From: Chrysoperla carnea
Taxonomy: Eukaryota > Arthropoda > Insecta > Neuroptera > Chrysopidae
DNA: 64,000 bases
Assembly: GCF_905475395.1 (NCBI RefSeq)
Contig: NC_058339.1
Coordinates: forward strand, 71,948,520 to 72,012,519
Direction of reading: 5' to 3'
Made by a program: the position numbers and the translations under genes. Below the pieces are notes generated by a model, which had not been told where the DNA came from, searched no databases, and saw only the letters and a list, made by a program, of their open reading frames with translations. How positions within the stretch are numbered: the stretch's first letter is position 1; each line of letters starts with the position of its first letter. Shown piece by piece: positions 23,933-35,671 of the stretch.

Positions 23933-24183
23933 TTCGCCATGGGAACTGATTCTATCGCTGTCTAGTGGTAGAAAATTGAAGCTGCCTATGACAAGTCAAA
24001 TTTATGAATGGCTTTTATTGAATTGTTTATTTATATTTTGATAATAAGTGAAATAAAAAAAAAATTATTTTAACTTTCGACACGTTCGTACTCTTATTTC
24101 TGTTGAAATTTGACTTGTAATAGACTGCTTTCTGCTTCTATTTTCTACCACCAGACAGCGCTAGAATCAGTTTCCATGGCGAA
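23933..24183. mobile_element. Fold-back MITE-like element (251 bp)
   Basis: Arms of about 50 bp are inverted copies. The left arm reads TTCGCCATGGGAACTGATTC...GCTGTCTAGTGGTAGAAAAT. The right arm complements it (ATTTTCTACCACCAGACAGC...GTTTCCATGGCGAA), with a handful of mismatches. Parts of the central sequence also pair (TTTGACTTGT with ACAAGTCAAA). It lacks an open frame. Confidence 0.75.
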
Positions 24184-25573
24184 TAGGTAATATTCATGAA
24201 TTTTTTGTTTGTTTTTATGAAAACTCATTCTTGCAACAAACAGCTGAAAAATTTTATTTTTCGAATAAGTATAAAATTAACTAAAATTTTAGAATTTAAA
24301 ATGCTTATATTATCCGCATTTCTTGGTTGATTTTAATTTTAATTTTACTATTTATCGTCTTTTTGTGATATTTGCATATTTTGTTCAGATAGGAGAAAAA
24401 AAATTTAATTTCATTGAACGAAATTAATGTAACAACTTAATTTTTACATATTTTGTGTTTCTTGTAAAATAAAATTGTACGAGCTGTTAAAGCAAAATAT
24501 TGTATTTTTGAAGGGTGTAGGTTTCTACCTGTATCTTTTTACAGTTTTTACCGAACAGGAGTTAGTACAAATAAAAGCAAGCTAACAGTAAAATAATATC
24601 AGTGAGCTAAAACTAGAAAAATTAATTTTGGCCTTGATTCCTGAACGAGTTACTGGAAAATAAGGGAATTTATAAAAAATATCTTGTAACTTTTAATCTA
24701 ACCAATTTATTGAAAAGCCATGTATGCGTAAAAATATTACAGAATGACGTCTCGTGAAGTAATACCTAATTAAGTCATATGCGATATATAATTTGAAAAT
24801 GATTGACGTATGAAAAGTTATGATACACTTAATAAATTTATTAAACAACTATTTATTAATTCCGTTATCAAAATACACAATTTTATATTACATAAACACA
24901 TATGGTTTTAAATGTGCATATAATTTTCTATTCCGTTGATGAAATACGTAATCCAAACGCATATGCTTGTTCAAGGTGATACCTAGAATCTGAAAAATAA
25001 TATGCGATAATTTTATGAACTTAACAGTGAAGAGATTCTGTAAATTTAAATTTGTAAGCAAATAATTGAAATTAAAGTTAATAGGCAAAAGGTAACTGAA
25101 TTATTAGAAGTAACAATACGAATTATGATTTAACAACTTAACAAGTTTTGTAATTAAGTTGAATCTGAGGTTTATCTCCGATAGGTTATATTATTCTATG
25201 GGTTAATCGTATAAAATTTACCATAAATGAAATGGGGTTTTTAAACATCGAATGATGAGATCTTGAATATCGCAAGTCATTTCATTTTTCAATCGTTTAT
25301 GCAATCGGTATTACATATATCTCAATTGTTACATAAAACAAACGCAAAAAAGTGTTTGAATATGACTTCAAAAATTTCTATTGAACGGAATCGAAAATTT
25401 TTAATTGAGTATAAATTAACTTCATTAATTTCAATTCAATTTTGATTGTTTCTCATTAATTTATATTTAAACCAATTCATTTAAATCGGAATTCAATTTA
25501 CAACCAAAGAATTAACCTTACGGCTATCTTGTAGCGATAGTAGACTTCACTAACTACAGACATTGATCAATGT
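24184..25573. other. Intergenic A/T-rich region
   Basis: No gene or bounded repeat was found. Short frames such as 24888-25088 (minus) look like chance. Confidence 0.25.
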
Positions 25574-26451
25574 CAGGGCCGGATTAACTATTAGGCAGAG
25601 TAGGCAACTATCTATAGGGCCCCCTCATAGCGCGTGCAAAATATAAATTAAAAATCTTTCATAGAGAATCAGAAACTATTTTCTTTCCTTTATTGGTTTT
25701 TTGATTGCATTTAATAAGAATAAAGTTGAAAATTAAAACATTTGCTTCAAAGCCATTTTCTTTCGTTTGTTAAATTTTATTATATTTAAGGTAGTACGAG
25801 CGCCAAGGCAAATTTAGACTTGCGGTTGAAATTATTTGTACCTTATTTTCAATTTTGATGATTAATTTTGTTATAACTTCATAAATGTAGACGAAAAATA
25901 AGAATAAAAATTTTCGATACCTGCTTTGGTTTTCGAAATATCGAAAGCTAAATAATTAATCAAAATTTTCAATTTTCGATATTTTGAAAATTACTCCAGA
26001 TTTCGAAAAATTTTATTCTTACTTTTCGTCTTATATTGTCAAGCTTAACATAATTCATCATCAAAATTGAATAATATATTTTTTTTAAATTTGTGGCACC
26101 ACTACCGTGCTCATACACCCTTAATTTATTAAGGTTTTAACTTAAATTTAAATACAGTTTTTTTTCAAAAAAAACATATCATTCATTTACCATTTCCTCA
26201 TAAAGCCAATGTTAAACATGCCTACTTTTGAAGTCATTTATTTATTTAAATAATCGGGCAACCCCTCCTAAAATTTTCAGAATTGATTTAGACTTAGTCC
26301 AACTTCATATAAAAAAATCAAGCTTTTTATCCAAAATTGCCCTGGCGCTCGTACATCTTTAACAATAATAAAGTTAAAATTAAAACAGTCGCGAAAAAAG
26401 GCTCCGAGAATTGCATTGTTTAGGGCTTCCGGCTTGGTTAATCCAGCCCTG
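25574..26451. mobile_element. Non-autonomous hAT element carrying a nested fold-back
   Basis: The ends are CAGGGCCGGATTAAC (left) and the complement of CAGGGCTGGATTAACC (right). The flanks are ATCAATGT (25566-25573) and GTCAATGT (26452-26459), an 8-bp duplication with one mismatch, as expected for hAT. There is no transposase. The centre, 25786-26362, is itself a long palindrome. 'aataaagttgaaaattaaaaca' style sequence appears on both sides of that palindrome, in direct orientation. Confidence 0.85.
25786..26362. mobile_element. Fold-back element nested in the hAT element (about 577 bp)
   Basis: The ends are TTAAGGTAGTACGAGCGCCA on the left and, on the complement of the right, TTAAAGATGTACGAGCGCCA. 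Interior arms also pair ('gacgaaaaataagaataaaa' against 'ttttattcttacttttcgtc'). TTAA at both ends suggests a TTAA or TA target duplication, but the exact boundary is ambiguous. Confidence 0.7.
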
Positions 26452-27520
26452 GTCAATGTGTTTGCTAAAACGAAATTATCCAGATTTTGTTCAAACTTTC
26501 ACGAATCTTCATTAACCTTTACTTTTAAAAGTCAAATTCGGTGAAAATATATTAAAATTAAAAAATGTTTCTGCTTTTATTTTTACTGGAATATTTACGA
26601 AGGGTATAAAAGATTTTGTAAAATTGTGTAATCTGACGTAATTTAGCTGTATTTTGAATTAATTAGCAAATGAAGAAAAATTATAAAATTCTCAAATACC
26701 CTAATTAGAATGTACTTGACGTATATAAGCGACAGCTTATTTCAGATATCTACTAATACAAACTTCATTCAACCGTAAATTACAAATTTCCAATTAAACA
26801 GACGTAAGAATCAATATATTCTATGACTGTTATTGACGTAACAAAGGATTAGATGGATTGTAATATTCTCCAAGTGGAACATGATAATTCGAATATTACC
26901 AACGAAAAGAAAATTCGATTCAAGTGATACCTATATTTCGAATAAAGAATTACATTGGTTTGTTTCCATTTTTACACTGGTGATGTAAGGTTTATTGTTG
27001 TACATATTTCATTTGTTGTATAAATTGTTCGACTTTGAAATGTTAGATGGTTTTATTTATAATAAAATTAATTGTTTTTCTTTTTGAAGGTTTAAATGAA
27101 TTATTGATTAGGTCAACTTACATTGTTGTTAACCAAAGTTAAATGAAGTAAAAAAATTAATGGTAGGTATATTAACTTCGATAGTCGAATTTATTTTGTT
27201 ATTGTATATCGATTTGTCATTTTTATCGTATCAAATGATTCGGCAATTAATCAACCACTGCTTAATTAGTATATTGAGGTTACCTTTCGTAAAATGAGAT
27301 TAGACTCGTTCATGATAACTTACCTTGAAAATGTTTTCGAGTATTGTCGTACATAATTTGCATGGCAAGTAATTGAAGTGAATTGTTGTACATTCTACAC
27401 GTGTCTATTAAAGTGAAGCTTGCAATACGTATTTTTTTTTCTATATATTTATTTATTAATTAATTATGGAATAATATTTAGTAAACACAAATGATGCGCA
27501 TTGAAAATCGCGACAGAATG
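26452..27520. other. Intergenic A/T-rich region
   Basis: No feature is supported here. Confidence 0.25.
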
Positions 27521-27725
27521 ACGTAAACCAGGGCTGGGTAGGCGTGCCTGCAGAAGCATTTCCGCTCCTGCTATTGGCGAATCAATAAACCCCTTGTATT
27601 GTGCGCGGGCGACTCGACTGTTCGGAGATTATTCCGTGCCCAGTCGACGGCTCAGCAGGACATGGTGCATGTCGTCCTGCTGTCTCCTGCTAATGTTACA
27701 GTTTTTCCTATTGATATAACTGTTG
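27521..27725. other. Isolated GC-richer island
   Basis: In an A/T-rich neighbourhood these 200 bases are GC-rich, with CpGs (GTGCGCGGGCGACTCGACTG) and repeated CCTGC words. They hold a hairpin at 27653-27682 with 9-bp arms CAGCAGGAC/GTCCTGCTG. The start CAGGGCTGGGTAGGCG resembles a hAT end, but no matching opposite end was found within several kb. It could be a lone transposon end, a promoter or non-coding exon, or another repeat. No credible open frame is present. Confidence 0.4.
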
Positions 27726-30226
27726 TTACTACTTTTATGTGCCATCATTGTAGTTGATTATTTTTTTGCGTTGCAATATAAAGCTATTATAACTCGAAAT
27801 TCGGTATGATGTTGTCGTATACACGTGTGTGATTGAATATTTTGTAATTTTTTACAAATTTTTTGTGTATTCAGAGGTGGGTGGTGTTATATTTGTGAAA
27901 TAATTTTTTGTATGTAGTTTACAAAATTTTTTTTTTGGTTGTTTAGTATACAAAATTTTTTTAGTGACCTTCATTGTTGTTTAACTTCCGTTTTTTTTTT
28001 TTTCGTCAATGTTTTTACTTTTTTTGGTTGCTTTTAAAGTGTGCTGTAAATGTGTGTTCATGACAATATTCAACAATATTGTTGGTATTAGTTTCCTGGG
28101 GATTGAAGTATTGGAACATGCCGTGTTCTACATTTATGTGCTACTTACACACTGACTGATAAGCTTTTGTTTTTCTAGGAAATATTCATTTTTATTAGTT
28201 GCTTCTTTTTTAGAAAATTTTGTTTTTCTTTACATTTTCTTCGAAAAGGGTTTTTGTAATAAAAATTTAATTATATTCATGAATATTTCATATCGCTTAA
28301 AGGAAATTATCAAATTATTTATTTAAGAAACTAATTTCCTGTTCCCAATTCGATATTAAAATCTTTACCGTGAATAATTGAACTTTGAAACTTTTGATGA
28401 AAAAAATAAACTTACTTATTAGGGTAAATGGGGTAAAGAATAATAAAGGGAAGAAGAACATCATAAACATCTGCTTCTCATATATGTAAATCGATATTTT
28501 CACATGCCAAAATATTTTCACACTGGTTTCATTTACGGAGTTTATTTTCGAGGTTTTCTAAGTTTAGGGTAAATATATTCTATTCTATATGACACATAAA
28601 AGTAATGGTCATGACGATTAAACATTTTATGACTAAATTCTAGGAGATAGAATGCATAAAGTCGTATAATGAAGATGTGTTAAAACATAAATAATGTACA
28701 TTAAAATTTTGTGTTTAGAGAGAAATACTGGAATTTTATTTATAGAATTAATTTATTTTGCTTTTTATATTTACGAATTAAATTTCTGTTTCCTTTGTAC
28801 AATCAGAAATATTTATATAATTTCGTAAAACAGTTTTTATAGTTTTTTAATTAGATAAACTTCCTTACCGAATAAAACACATTAAAATTCACACATATAT
28901 CCGTATTAGCGTAATCGCAGACGCTTTTCTTGATACATTTGCTACATTTTTTTCTTGCGTTTGAATTTTATGAATCATTGAAATTTTAATTTACCAGAAT
29001 ACTTGATTATATTTTGAAATAGAAAGCTTTGAGTTTCTTTTGTTTCTACATCCGTAGGCCCTACACATTGAAAAGAGTAGGTGCATAAGCCGTAATGCAT
29101 CATTTGGATACTCTTGATACCTAAGATCACTATGCAAATAAGCATTCTGAAGCTATTCAAGGCCGTGCAAAAATTTTGCCGCCAACAGATTCAAATTGGT
29201 ATAGAATTCATCACTAGAATTCAGTAGAGATAAAGAATCGCTCTAAGTTAAGTGACTTGAAAGAGTCTAAATAGCGTCTCGTTACTTCTTTTCCTCTTTA
29301 TTATCTCACAGCTCCTGCAATATCCTAGTGTACTGCTAGGCTCAACATGTCGAAAGTTTACCCGCGAACTATGAGAAGACCTATTAAGGGTTGAACCTGG
29401 CCATGTTTATCTCACAATAACACACTCATGAATCTCTTTTCCCTTTAATATTGGCCACTCTTAAGGTAGTTGCTCCGCGATTGCAATATATTAAGAAATT
29501 TACAAAAATTATCACAAGACGATTCATCAAACCGTTTATGAGATAATTTCGATTAAAATTGACATTTTTTGCACGTACAGCATAAGAGAAGCGTGGGAAA
29601 ATATAAGTTATAATTTTTTGTTGCTTAATAGAAATATCTCCACCTTTATGAAAAACTTATACCTACTAGAATTATATGTTTAAATTAAGTCTACAAAAAT
29701 TATTTTCCGCATAGTTTCAATGAAAAATAAAACCAATCACACGTTTAGGCAAGTATTATTAACAGTACACTGTATTGTGCGTATGAAGCCCCCGCTGGTA
29801 CAGTATTAAGTAAAAATTATACCTCATTTTACTACAAGCTCATCTACTCTTACCTGGCATAGAATCCTAAAATTTTTGACAATATTGTCGCAGACTAATT
29901 GTCTTAAAAATTTAATTCAAAATTAACTCGTAGATTATAAATAGTATCAACACTAGAATGCTCGACAGTAATGTTCGGTCAAGTTAATAATGGCACTTCT
30001 GAGAGCTTAATCAGAAAATAGTCTTGTGCTACCTCAAAAAATTAGTACGTTCCAAAGTTGCTAAAATCGTAAAATATCAATTCAAAATTTTCAAATTGTA
30101 AATTTTCCAATTTGTGTCAATCGACACAACTTTAAAAATTTGTTGCGTATAAGAGAGCGTGTCACTTTATCATAACCGCACACGTATCACGTCACTGTGT
30201 ACCCGGATAAAGAAAAATAATTTGTT
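27726..30226. other. Intergenic region, nothing definite
   Basis: The block 29160-29480 is less A/T-biased and may be an old repeat, but it has no recognised ends, frame or tRNA-like boxes. Confidence 0.25.
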
Positions 30227-30253
30227 ATCGATTCGATTTGAGACTATAACATA

Positions 30254-30325
<72 letters not shown>

Positions 30326-30352
30326 TATGTTATAGTCTCAAATCGAATCGAT
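30227..30352. repeat. Exact 126-bp palindrome centred on a (TA)n microsatellite
   Basis: Left arm ATCGATTCGATTTGAGAC followed by TATAACATAGGATATA is the perfect reverse complement of the right arm, with about 60 bases of TA repeat between. A weaker inverted match extends outwards ('aaataatttgtt' on the left against 'aaataacttttt' on the complement of the right). It could extrude as a cruciform or form an RNA hairpin. Confidence 0.9.
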
Positions 30353-32019
30353 GAAAAAGTTATTTCGATTTCGATGTTTCTATAGTTTTGGGAAAATGTA
30401 ATCATTGTTATGATTTTTTAAGAACTAATTTCATTTTTAGAAATAAAGGAACTTAATATAAGAGTTAATTAAAAGTACTTGATTTGTCAATGTTGACAAC
30501 ACAGCTGTTGAATAACATATTCTTTAGGCTGTTTCTGTTCCTATGAGAACTTTGGCCTGTCTCTCACGATATTCCCTAATAATTGTTGCATAGATAATAT
30601 CAATTTTTTAAAGTATTTTTTGAACCGTCTCTTTTTCATATCCAGGTTTTGATATTTCCTGCTTTCTTGTTGTAAGTCGAGACAAATAGTGCCTATGAGA
30701 AATTGAAAAAACTCCATCTTATACCGTCTAGCGAAATACGCAAACCGACGGCTTGAGATTAAAGTTACGGCTAGAAGTACTTTAGTTTTACTTCATAAGC
30801 AGTGACAAAAATTTTACCTATTCTTATACATACCCTTCGTATTATTTTCTCTCGCGCCAAATTTCACGCGCAATAAACTAAAGCATTTAATCAATATGCT
30901 CAAGTGTGACCTAATTTTCTTGTCTTTAGGCACTTTTACAAGATTTTATAGATAAAAAATTTCTACTTTCTGGATGCCTCCGAAATGTGTCAAGTTAATA
31001 CTTTTTCTGAAGCAGTGTTCGATAGGACGAATTGAATATGTTAACGGGACCATGAACTCAGCACTGTTGGTTCAATGAACAGCGCCGCTGTTGATTAAGC
31101 AGAAAATTAAATGAATCAAACTCAAAACGTCTATCAAGACTATTGGACCTCTGTTAGAACTTTTAAGAAGGAAAAGTACAAATGTCCGTAACTCAAAATG
31201 TTCAGAGTCCACGAGCTATTTAAGACTAGCTCTTAAAATTCTAAGCTCTGAAATAAAAAGATATAATCCTGGTTTATTTTTTATAAGCCGTGAAAACCAA
31301 AATTTCGTTCGGGTTATCGAATATTGAGTTATCATTACATTTTAGCTAAGGGGAATTATCAAAGAAACAATATTTTTTGGAAAAAAAGTCCTGTTATTTC
31401 TGCAGCAAATTCTAGTACTAATAGTTGAAATGTGTTATCCCTCTCTTGTTTTAATTTATAACCGTATATCGGCTTGTTATGTTCATAAAAATCCCAAGGA
31501 ACGAAATAATACAATTTTCTTTTTGAATGATTGTTATTGACCGTTTAACGTGTGTATACTGCATTGTATTCGCTAAACGAGCCCAATGAAACATGACTTT
31601 TGAGCACGCATTACCGTTTATTGTATAAACATTTGTTAGTTCTAAGAAATATATATTTGTACGCTAAATATTACACAATTTTTCGAAAAGCTAAGTACGA
31701 GCTTTTTATCAAATCAAAATCCCAAAATTAGAAATACCTGTACCTGTTTCCCAAAATATTAGCATAATTTTCGATTTTTTTTATTAATGTATAGTCCTGT
31801 ATTTTGAATAGCCCTGTAATAAAATAATTGGAGCTTAATTATTAAATTAAATGAGATTAACACTAATGATAACAAATTCGATTAATTTCGACATTATAAG
31901 ATATTAATTTCGATTTTATAATGTGTTTTAAAAACGAAAGTTCAAGGTTTTATATATAAAAATATGTTTTGAATTTCATTTTAAAATCAACCGTTTTACT
32001 ACAGGGAATATAGAAACTC
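30353..32019. other. Intergenic region, nothing definite
   Basis: No gene or repeat boundary is supported. Confidence 0.25.
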
Positions 32020-32555
32020 ATTACTCTTGTCCATAATGCACTAAATTACAGGAGATATTAAGAGGGGAAAGTGCCTCCATTTTAAGGAAAACCGTTTTAG
32101 GTTATATCTCCATAACCGTGCACTTAAGACAAAAATTGATAATAACCTACTAGTCTACACTATTAAATTGCCTACCATTTTTTGTAAAATAATTTTTTTT
32201 TGTATCACCGTTTATGACTTATACGACTATGACGATTTACTTTTTGAATATTTTACCGATATCTCTTCTAATATTTGTTTAAACAAGAAAATGATAATAC
32301 CTTACTTTTTAAATCTACAAATTTCCTTTAACTTTTGCTTTAAACTGTTTTTTCTAAAATTAGTATTTATGAAGTTATAACACGTTAATTACCACAATAA
32401 AGGTTATTAACATTTTTGGCCTAAAGTGCGCGGTTGTGGAGATATAGCCTAAAACGTTTTCCTTAAAATAGAGGCCCTTCCCCTGCATATTTTTGCTTAT
32501 AAAAAAAACAACTCCTGTAATTTAAGATAGAAATAAATTCTCTGTAGTCTGAAGT
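32020..32555. mobile_element. Palindromic element P1, copy 1
   Basis: It begins ACTCTTGTCCATAATGCAC and ends TCTCTGTAGTCTGA. Between these, long arms pair: 'gtgcctccattttaaggaaa' on the left against 'tttccttaaaatagaggccc' on the right, with matching 'tatctccataaccg' and 'cggttgtggagata'. A second copy in the opposite orientation is at 60290-61197 with the same asymmetric tips. Confidence 0.8.
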
Positions 32556-33179
32556 ATTTATTGGCAACTTTTATTCCACAAAAAATATTTTGTAAATATA
32601 TCATACATTTTCTTTGCTTACATTTCGATCACAGACTGTGGGCGTTATAGCAAGAGTTATAGCAGGGTTCACAATTGGAAATTCTATGGGGGGTATTCTA
32701 TATCGATTTCAACTTATATGTATATTCTGTTTATATTGAATATTTTTTAAAGCTTTTTATTAAGTTTAATAATTCTTACAAGTTTTTGTGAGTAATGTAG
32801 GAAAGCAACAGTATCTGTCCAAGTCCTCTTTGTGCTTTAGAAAATGAGCTTTCACTTAGAAAGAAAAATATTCTACGTTAAAATGACTAGTGAAGCTGAA
32901 GAACGTCAACATTAATTGCTCAAGTATGTCTCAAGAGAGATTATACATATTTTAATGTCCAAAGGAATTATCTTCTTAGCACTAAATATGCGATTTATTA
33001 AAAAATTACAATTTTGTATTGATAAAGCGCACAAATTTTAAGGGAAAAAATTTTAAATCTTATATTTTGAAGTTATTGACATTATCGGAGTAGACTAGAA
33101 ATGATTTTTGATGAGGTTTTAACTATTAGAGCGAATCCCGATTCATTTTCGGACTAAGAATTTGTCTATTGCTAATTCC
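32556..33179. other. Spacer between P1 and R1
   Basis: A/T-rich, without recognisable content. Confidence 0.25.
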
Positions 33180-33475
33180 AAACACTAAAAGTGAAACAAA
33201 ATTTAAAAAACCCCTGACGAATTTTTCGGGTGCGAAACCCTAAACTGGCACTTGAAACATATCTAAGAACACTCTCCATTAAATTACCTTTTTCCTTAAA
33301 GCCTTTTTCAAACTAACCTGATTTTGAAGATCATTGCCAATTTTTTAGTTTTTTCGGGTACGGAACCCTTAACTCCTTTAAACATAAACCAAACGGTTCA
33401 AAATCGGTCCATCCGTTTAGGTGTTACGATGACACAATTTATAACAAGCCCTTTTTTAGTTCGGGGGTTAAAAAT
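33180..33475 (+). repeat. Interspersed repeat R1
   Basis: It shares 'acgaatttttcgggt', 'cttgaaacatatctaagaac', 'actctccattaaattacc' and 'ccatccgtttagg' with the copies at 300, 40.1 and 63.8 kb. The CACAGACA tract of other copies is missing here. Confidence 0.65.
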
Positions 33476-33944
33476 TCCACCTGCATTAAAATCAAGCTTC
33501 CACTTTAGCGCCACTTTTTGCTTTTATTCTGTATTAGTTAGGCTTTGTTGCTAAACGAACAAAAATAATTCCTTTTTGATTCCCTTTCAGTCATTCCTTT
33601 TTTGTAACTAATTTGTATGCGGGCTTAGAAAGTTCAATAAACAGTAATGAAATAATTTATTTTATTATAATTTGCAATTTTTCTTTCTGTAAATAATTCA
33701 ATCCAGTGACATATTTAATGTATATTTACCTATAATCAATAAAAATAACTTTGAGTGAACGACACTTGACTACCATGTGTAGATTATAGAAACTCAAGCA
33801 GGATTTCCTTTTGAGTGTTCTGAAATCATAAATAATCTTTATTGCAATAGATTAAAGTTCGTTGCCGACTCAATTTAACTCAATCTACTGGTTGATGAAA
33901 AGTGAATAATAATGACTGAGTTTTGGTTTTGAAAATTCGAGACT

Positions 33945-34278
33945 ACAAGACTGATCACAATTTCAAAACGCTTCGTCGAGTCCTCCGTTTCAAAAACGGG
34001 TCAACGTATAAAAAAAGTTTCAGACAAAATTTGTACAAAATTTTATCTTCTTCAATTTTTATAATAATTGTTAATACGATTGAAGGCAAAAAATACGAGA
34101 TACCTATTCACAAAAAAGTGATATTTGCGACCTTTGACCTTGAAAAACTAAGGACGCGCACACGTGACCATATGTGACTTTTAAGACAACTTTTGTAATA
34201 TCAAGATAAAGGTTTGTACAAAAATTGAGCTTATTCCGTTAGATTCCGAGGTTGACCACTTTTTTGACCAAGACGATC
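33945..34278 (+). repeat. Interspersed repeat R4, copy 1
   Basis: It matches 61421-61690 in order: 'tttcagacaaaattt', 'tttataataa', 'aaggacgcg', 'gtgacttttaagacaac', 'tccgaggttgaccac' and 'ttttttgacc'. Both copies are followed, in the same orientation, by an ACAAGTG-family element. Confidence 0.65.
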
Positions 34279-34334
34279 GGATTATTTCTGAGAGTTTTGT
34301 AAATGATTATGTTATTATTAAAGTAAACTTAAAA

Positions 34335-34760
34335 ACAAGTGAAAACAAACAATTGACTGAGTTAATTGTTGAGGAACCATGTATAGACTGTGTTGATTAT
34401 ACTGTAACATTACACATACATACATGTCACACATACATAACTGATATTCCCATATAATACATACTATATAATTTGCGTTCTCACGGGTAAACACTGATAT
34501 TTACGAAAAAATCTTTCAATCAAAAGTAAGGAACATATTTACATTAAAAGGAACATTTTTTACATTTAAACTTTTGTTCTACCTCTAACGGTTTACAAAA
34601 TGGGACCCAAGACCCAGTTGATATCATTTTTCATTTTTGAGTTATCGTGTTGACAGACAGACAGACAGACAACCGAAAATTGACGAAGTTCTGTGATTTT
34701 ATGAACACCTATGGTACTAAACTTAATATACTATGATATATTTCATATATAGGTACATGG
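34335..34760 (+). repeat. ACAAGTG-family repeat, copy with internal deletions
   Basis: Both family ends are present: ACAAGTGAAAACAAACAATT at the start and 'tacatgg' at the end. The middle shows 'aacttttgttctacctctaac' style sequence and a (GACA)n tract. Segments around 'ttacgaactcgacctc' and 'gcatcaatatttttaagcg' are deleted. Confidence 0.8.
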
Positions 34761-35213
34761 AATAATTATCAAACCGAAAATGGTAAAAATGACCGTAGCT
34801 TCACTGCTTTATGAATTCACTACGTTGTGAAATCGCTGTAATATACGCGTTACGTTGTAATCTTTATATAGAGGTTGAAATTTTAGCGAATCAATTTTAA
34901 ATAATTTTATTTCCCCTATATTATAATTTTTGTATCAATTCACCATATGCTTCATTCTCAAATATCAAATTGTCTTTGTTGTGTAATAATAGGTACTATT
35001 GTATAGTTAATAGGCCATTCTATTCAACTCTGTATCCAAAATAAGACACACATTCGTTTTCGAACATATAATTTCATGCATTTTTTTTATAGAATATGTT
35101 GACAAAACATATTCCACCCCCAAAGTTTCTAATCAGTGTTGCAGTCGTAAAAATAACCTTCATTATGATACGTAAATTCGAGAGTAATTTAATGATTAAT
35201 CGGGAAAGATTTT
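34761..35213. other. Spacer between two ACAAGTG-family copies
   Basis: No feature was recognised in this A/T-rich spacer. Confidence 0.25.
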
Positions 35214-35394
35214 TATACCGTGTGTATATGAAATATACATAGTATATTAAGTTTAGTCGCAGGTTTGTAACGCTTAAAAATAATGATGCTAGGAAAAAAA
35301 TTTTGTCATAGGTGTTCATAAAATCACCTAATTAGTCCATTTCCGGTTGTCCGTCCGTTCGTCTGTGGACACGATCCGTCCGTGGACACGTCTG
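35214..35394 (-). repeat. ACAAGTG-family repeat, truncated minus copy
   Basis: It opens with TATACCGTGTGTATATGA and continues through 'ttgtaacgcttaaaaata', 'aaaatcacctaattagtcc' and 'gttgtccgtccgttcgtctg', then stops. The 5' half of the family unit is absent. Confidence 0.75.
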
Positions 35395-35671
35395 TTTTAC
35401 ATTAATAAATGACGAAACCATACTCTGATTTAGACACTTCGACTGGAATCGATTCGACTTTTTTACATCTTGATCTAAAATAAATCTCAAGAACTCTTCT
35501 TTGTACAATTCAAAAATTGTACAGCGGATTAAAGTGTATTCTTAAATAAAAAGGAAACCAGTTTGTTTGCTGGTTTATAACTTTAAACGGCGAAGTTGTA
35601 CAAAATTTGTTAAACTTTAAAAATCCTAACATTGAGCTGTCGCCTCTATCACACACATAAAATTACTAATA

